A stretch of DNA of 8,375 nucleotides. Origin: CAKVLS01 sp045638465. GTDB lineage: Bacteria; Bacillota; Clostridia; Christensenellales; UBA1242. A program made the position numbers and the translations under genes. Below the pieces are notes generated by a model. That model worked only from the letters and a program-made list of their open reading frames with translations, did no database searches and had not been told where the DNA came from. This document shows positions 5,572 to 8,375 of this stretch, piece after piece; position 1 is the stretch's first letter, and each line of letters opens with the position of its first letter. Location of the stretch: contig JAZUBK010000048.1 of the NCBI GenBank assembly GCA_045638465.1, forward strand, positions 1-8,375, read 5' to 3'.

Positions 5572-6936
5572 TTAACTTTTGTTGCTTTTTATCATCGCTA
5601 CAAGGTCGGTAATTGTTGTCTTTAGATTGTTGTTTGTTTTTAGGTTTGCAGCGATTTTGTCTCTAGCGTGTATTACTGTTGTATGGTCTCTACCACCAAA
5701 TAGTCTACCGATAGAAAGAAGTGGCATATCTTCGATAAGGTCTGTAATAAGATACATACATACTTGCCTTGGATCTACTATTTCTTTGTTACGTTTTTTG
5801 CCTACAAGGTCAGCTTCTTGAACGTTGTAGTATTTACATACAACCTCTATTATACGTTCAGCAGTAAGTTTTGTAGTTGTTGTTTCTACAGTTTCTTTTA
5901 TAGTGTCTACTGCATCTTCTAATGTTGCTGATGGTTTATCAAATAATTTAGAGTGGAAGTAAGTGCCTTTTAGTGCACCTTCTAGTTCTCTTATATTTGT
6001 ATCAACATTTTTAGCTATATATTCCAAAACTTCAGGGTCAACAGAATATTTTTCTATTTGAACTTTCTTTTGCAATATTGCAAGTCTAGTTTCAAAGTCT
6101 GGTTGTTGGATATCTTGAGTTAGACCGCTTACGAATCTTGTACGTAATCTTTCCTCTAAAGTTTCGATTTCTCTTGGGTGTCTATCCGAACATATAATTA
6201 TTTGCTTGTTGTTTTGGAACAAATCATTAAATGTATGGAAGAACTCTTCTTGAGTACTAGTTTTACCTGTGATAAATTGGATATCGTCTACCATAAGTAC
6301 ATCACAACTACGATATTTATCTCTAAATAACTTAGTGCTGTTATCTTTGTTAGATCTTAGAGAATAAAGATAGTCATTTGTAAAAGTCTCACAAGTAACA
6401 TATATTACGTTTAGTTTAGGATTATTTGATTTGATGTAATTACCTATAGCATGAAGCAAGTGAGTTTTTCCAAGACCAGAACCACCATAGATAAACAAAG
6501 GGTTAAATTTAATACCAGGTTCTTCAGCTACGCTTTTTGCTGCCGCATAAACAAACTGGTTACTTTTACCTACGACAAAGTTATTAAAAGTATATTTGTC
6601 GTTAAATATTGATTGTACCTTTTCTACCTCTTGAGGAACTACTTGTTCTTCTACATGCTTTTCTTTATTTTGTAAATAATCACTTTTTTCTGTAGGATCG
6701 ACAATTACAAAATCACTTACTGTATCAAATATAGTAGTTATAGCTTTGATAAGTTTTTCTTTATGTAATTTCAAAACTTGATTTTTTGCGTTTTGAGTAT
6801 TAGCAAAAAGTATTATTTTGTCATCTGTAATGTCTACTGGCTCTAAGTTTTTAATCCAAAGGTCAAAACTAACTGCAGTTACTTCGCCTTCGATTTCTTT
6901 TAAAACCAAAGCCCATTTGTCTGTTAAATTTTGCAT
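5572..6936 (-). CDS. dnaA: Chromosomal replication initiator DnaA
   Basis: A 454-residue, full-length initiator AAA+ ATPase that binds DnaA boxes, opens the origin and recruits the helicase. Domain I spans about 1-75, followed by a short linker (about 80-110). Domain III starts near 115, with Walker A GGSGLGKT (151-158), Walker B VLMVDDIQF (213-221), the arginine-finger block EERLRTRF (R267) and the sensor 2 region NIRELEGAL (R316). Domain IV has the DNA-binding signature FGGRDHTTVIHA (413-424), whose R416, D417, H418 and T419 contact the box. All key residues are present. AAGGAAA (minus strand of 6944-6950) lies 7 bases upstream of the ATG. A perfect DnaA box within the promoter points to autoregulation. 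It is divergent from recF and precedes dnaN on the same strand. Confidence 0.98.
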   Translation of the reverse strand: MQNLTDKWALVLKEIEGEVTAVSFDLWIKNLEPVDITDDKIILFANTQNAKNQVLKLHKEKLIKAITTIFDTVSDFVIVDPTEKSDYLQNKEKHVEEQVVPQEVEKVQSIFNDKYTFNNFVVGKSNQFVYAAAKSVAEEPGIKFNPLFIYGGSGLGKTHLLHAIGNYIKSNNPKLNVIYVTCETFTNDYLYSLRSNKDNSTKLFRDKYRSCDVLMVDDIQFITGKTSTQEEFFHTFNDLFQNNKQIIICSDRHPREIETLEERLRTRFVSGLTQDIQQPDFETRLAILQKKVQIEKYSVDPEVLEYIAKNVDTNIRELEGALKGTYFHSKLFDKPSATLEDAVDTIKETVETTTTKLTAERIIEVVCKYYNVQEADLVGKKRNKEIVDPRQVCMYLITDLIEDMPLLSIGRLFGGRDHTTVIHARDKIAANLKTNNNLKTTITDLVAMIKSNKS

Positions 6937-6965
6937 ATAATAATTTCCTTAATTTTCCTAATATT

Positions 6966-6994
6966 ATTTTACTTATAAATTGTGGATAAGTCAA
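6966..6994 (-). promoter_or_regulatory. dnaA promoter
   Basis: On the minus strand TTGACT (plus-strand 6989-6994) and TAAAAT (plus-strand 6966-6971) are 17 bases apart. The spacer contains TTATCCACA, sharing its first base with the -35. Transcription should start near 6959, giving a leader of about 23 bases. Confidence 0.75.
6981..6989 (-). promoter_or_regulatory. Perfect DnaA box TTATCCACA in the dnaA promoter
   Basis: A full match to the consensus, placed between the -35 and -10 hexamers of the dnaA promoter. DnaA bound here should block RNA polymerase, so it probably mediates autorepression. It is the only strong box on the recF side of dnaA. Confidence 0.85.
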
Positions 6995-7013
6995 CCCGAA
7001 AACCTATTTATTC

Positions 7014-7042
7014 TTTACTAAAATATATTTTTATGATAATAT
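7014..7042 (+). promoter_or_regulatory. Probable recF promoter
   Basis: TTTACT (7014-7019) and TAATAT (7037-7042) are 17 bases apart. TGA precedes the -10 (7034-7036), forming an extended -10. A TATAAT at 7042-7047 overlaps it but has no suitable -35. The recF start is about 20 bases after the expected transcription start. Confidence 0.5.
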
Positions 7043-7070
7043 ATAATCGTAAAAAAATAAAGGAAAAAGT

Positions 7071-8159
7071 ATGCTAATTAAAAACATAAAGCTCGAAAAT
7101 TTTCGCAACTACAAAAAACTTAATATAACCTTAGCGCCAGGGCTTAATGTTTTTATCGGTAACAACGCCCAAGGCAAAACAAATCTTTTAGAAAGTATCT
7201 ATTATAGCTCTATTGGTAAGTCAACTAAGACCAGCCGTGACAAAGAATTAATTAAATGGGGCGAAACTACATCTAAAGTAAGGCTAGAGGTAGAAAAGCA
7301 ATATTATACCAATACTATCGAAGTAATCACCCGTGACAAAGAAAAAAAGACTATAAAAATCAATGAAATACCAATCAAAAGAATTGGTGAACTTATGGGC
7401 GAACTTACAGTAATATTTTTCTCACCAGATGAAATAAGACTTGTAAAAGACGCACCACAAGATAGACGTAGATTTATGGATATAGATATCTCACAAATAA
7501 GTCGAAACTATTTCTATCTTCTTTGTAGATATGACAAAATTTTGAACCAAAGAAATAAACTTCTAAAATTTACAAAAGACTTTGAATCTTTAAAAGATGC
7601 AATATCTATCTGGGACGAACAACTAGCAGATATTGCAAGTAAAATAATAAATTGGCGTATAAACTTTATCGAAAAACTAAGTAAACCGGCCTATGATATT
7701 CATAAGTTTATTACATGCGGAAAAGAAGAATTAAAAGTAACATACCAAGGCGTTACAGGAACTAGTGTAGAGGAGATTAAAGAAAAATTACAAAAAGGCC
7801 TTATCCAAAATCTCCAAAAAGATTATGAATTAGGCTATACAACAATAGGTCCACATAGAGATGACCTAAAAGTAGTTATCAATAATATCGATATTAGAAG
7901 TTTTGGTTCTCAAGGTCAACAACGCCTTGCGACACTATCACTCAAACTTGCTGAGCTTAATTTATTCAAAGAAGAACGTAACGAAATGCCAGTGCTACTT
8001 CTTGATGATGTATTGAGCGAACTAGATGATACAAGACAACAAAACTTGCTAAAAATAATCAAAGACGTCCAAACAATAATTACTTGTACACGATACGATT
8101 ATCCGCTTAAAGAAACTGACAAAATTTTCCGAATAGAAAATGGAAATATAAAAGACTAA
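7071..8159 (+). CDS. recF: DNA replication and repair protein RecF
   Basis: A 362-residue, full-length SMC/ABC-like ATPase that binds gapped DNA and, with RecO and RecR, loads RecA at damaged or stalled forks. Walker A is GNNAQGKT (30-37) in the typical RecF context FIGNNAQGKTNLLESIYY. PHRDD (261-265) lies before the ABC-type signature FGSQGQQR (278-285), and Walker B VLLLDDVLSELD (308-319) is complete. The middle region (about 145-255) is the helical insertion of the family. AAAGGA (7059-7064) lies 6 bases upstream of the ATG. It has its own promoter, divergent from dnaA; in most Bacillota it runs in the same direction as dnaA and dnaN. The next gene starts 12 bases after its stop, so recF probably leads a further operon. 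Confidence 0.97.
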   Translation: MLIKNIKLENFRNYKKLNITLAPGLNVFIGNNAQGKTNLLESIYYSSIGKSTKTSRDKELIKWGETTSKVRLEVEKQYYTNTIEVITRDKEKKTIKINEIPIKRIGELMGELTVIFFSPDEIRLVKDAPQDRRRFMDIDISQISRNYFYLLCRYDKILNQRNKLLKFTKDFESLKDAISIWDEQLADIASKIINWRINFIEKLSKPAYDIHKFITCGKEELKVTYQGVTGTSVEEIKEKLQKGLIQNLQKDYELGYTTIGPHRDDLKVVINNIDIRSFGSQGQQRLATLSLKLAELNLFKEERNEMPVLLLDDVLSELDDTRQQNLLKIIKDVQTIITCTRYDYPLKETDKIFRIENGNIKD

Positions 8160-8171
8160 AGGAGAAATAAA

Positions 8172-8375
8172 TTGTCAAAAATCTCTATTTTTCAAAGTTA
8201 TTATAATGGTAAATACGGCGAAGATAGTATATCTTACAAAAAAAACAGATATAGAATTTGAGATAAAAAATGAAGATTTTGTAGGAACTATAATTACAAG
8301 TAGAGAATTTTATAGTGAAGAAATACAATCAAAATTTAATGAAAAAAATAATTGGAAAAAGGCTATTTACAAATG
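8172..8375 (+). CDS. Partial gene after recF, apparently frameshifted in an A8 run
   Basis: I do not recognise this product. Directly after recF, AAAGGAG (8158-8164) lies 7 bases before a TTG start (8172-8174). That frame gives SKISIFQSYYNGKYGEDSISYKK and then stops at TGA 8259-8261. From the A8 run at 8238-8245, the frame one base later stays open to the end of the window (TDIEFEIKNEDFVGTIITSR, then a charged stretch to AIYK). Removing one A joins the two into a single reading frame of at least 67 residues. The second frame also has an ATG at 8206-8208, but with no good ribosome binding site. It could be a sequencing slip, a disrupted gene, or a frame changed by slippage. In Bacillota this place often holds remB or gyrB; I cannot match either here. 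Confidence 0.5.

Noticed and set aside
5204..5612. Two plus-strand open frames across the dnaN start and the dnaA-dnaN spacer
   Set aside because: They run over the dnaN 5' end, the DnaA boxes and the dnaA 3' end, have no supporting ribosome binding site, and their products look like read-through of AT-rich DNA.
8259..8261. TGA read as Trp, which would extend the gene after recF
   Set aside because: All Trp in the window's clear genes are coded by TGG, and the next in-frame codons do not give a protein-like sequence, whereas the neighbouring frame does.
1..8375. CRISPR arrays, tRNA or rRNA genes, insertion sequences, phage genes
   Set aside because: I saw no regularly spaced repeats, no cloverleaf or rRNA sequence, and no transposase or integrase frame on either strand.

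Overview
The window is the chromosomal replication-origin neighbourhood of a low-GC, AT-rich Gram-positive-type bacterium (Bacillota; a clostridial lineage is my best guess, the genus cannot be told). The signs are the linked set jag-yidC-yidD-rnpA-rpmH, dnaN, dnaA and recF, AT-rich spacers with TTGACA/TATAAT-like promoters, strong AGGAG-type ribosome binding sites, and normal use of TGA as a stop.

Layout. Positions 126-158 hold a terminator closing a leftward operon. Positions 163-2789 hold that operon on the minus strand, in transcription order rpmH, rnpA, yidD, yidC, jag: ribosomal protein L34, the RNase P protein, a membrane-insertion helper, the YidC insertase and the RNA-binding protein KhpB/Jag. 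A perfect TTGACA-N17-TATAAT promoter at 2887-2915 drives it. A 300-base spacer (2790-3089) follows, with hairpin-forming GC patches. Positions 3090-4088 hold a plus-strand gene for an unrecognised 332-residue soluble protein with an acidic tail, its own promoter and a terminator. A second terminator then serves the minus-strand dnaA-dnaN pair (dnaN 4267-5376, dnaA 5572-6936). The 195-base dnaA-dnaN spacer carries clustered DnaA-box-like sites around an AT-rich core and is the best oriC candidate. A divergent spacer (6937-7070) holds the dnaA and recF promoters, with a perfect DnaA box inside the dnaA promoter. recF (7071-8159, plus) is followed at once by a gene that seems frameshifted in an A8 run and leaves the window.

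How the parts fit. DnaA opens the origin, DnaN is the sliding clamp and RecF acts at stalled forks. The leftward operon links translation, tRNA processing and membrane insertion. The layout departs from the common order rpmH< dnaA> dnaN> recF>: dnaA-dnaN point toward rpmH, away from recF, and the unknown gene sits between rpmH and dnaN. This looks like a local inversion plus an insertion next to the origin. The unknown gene and the motif AAAACCCCT, found three times and only in the two spacers around it and between dnaA and dnaN, are the most novel elements here.
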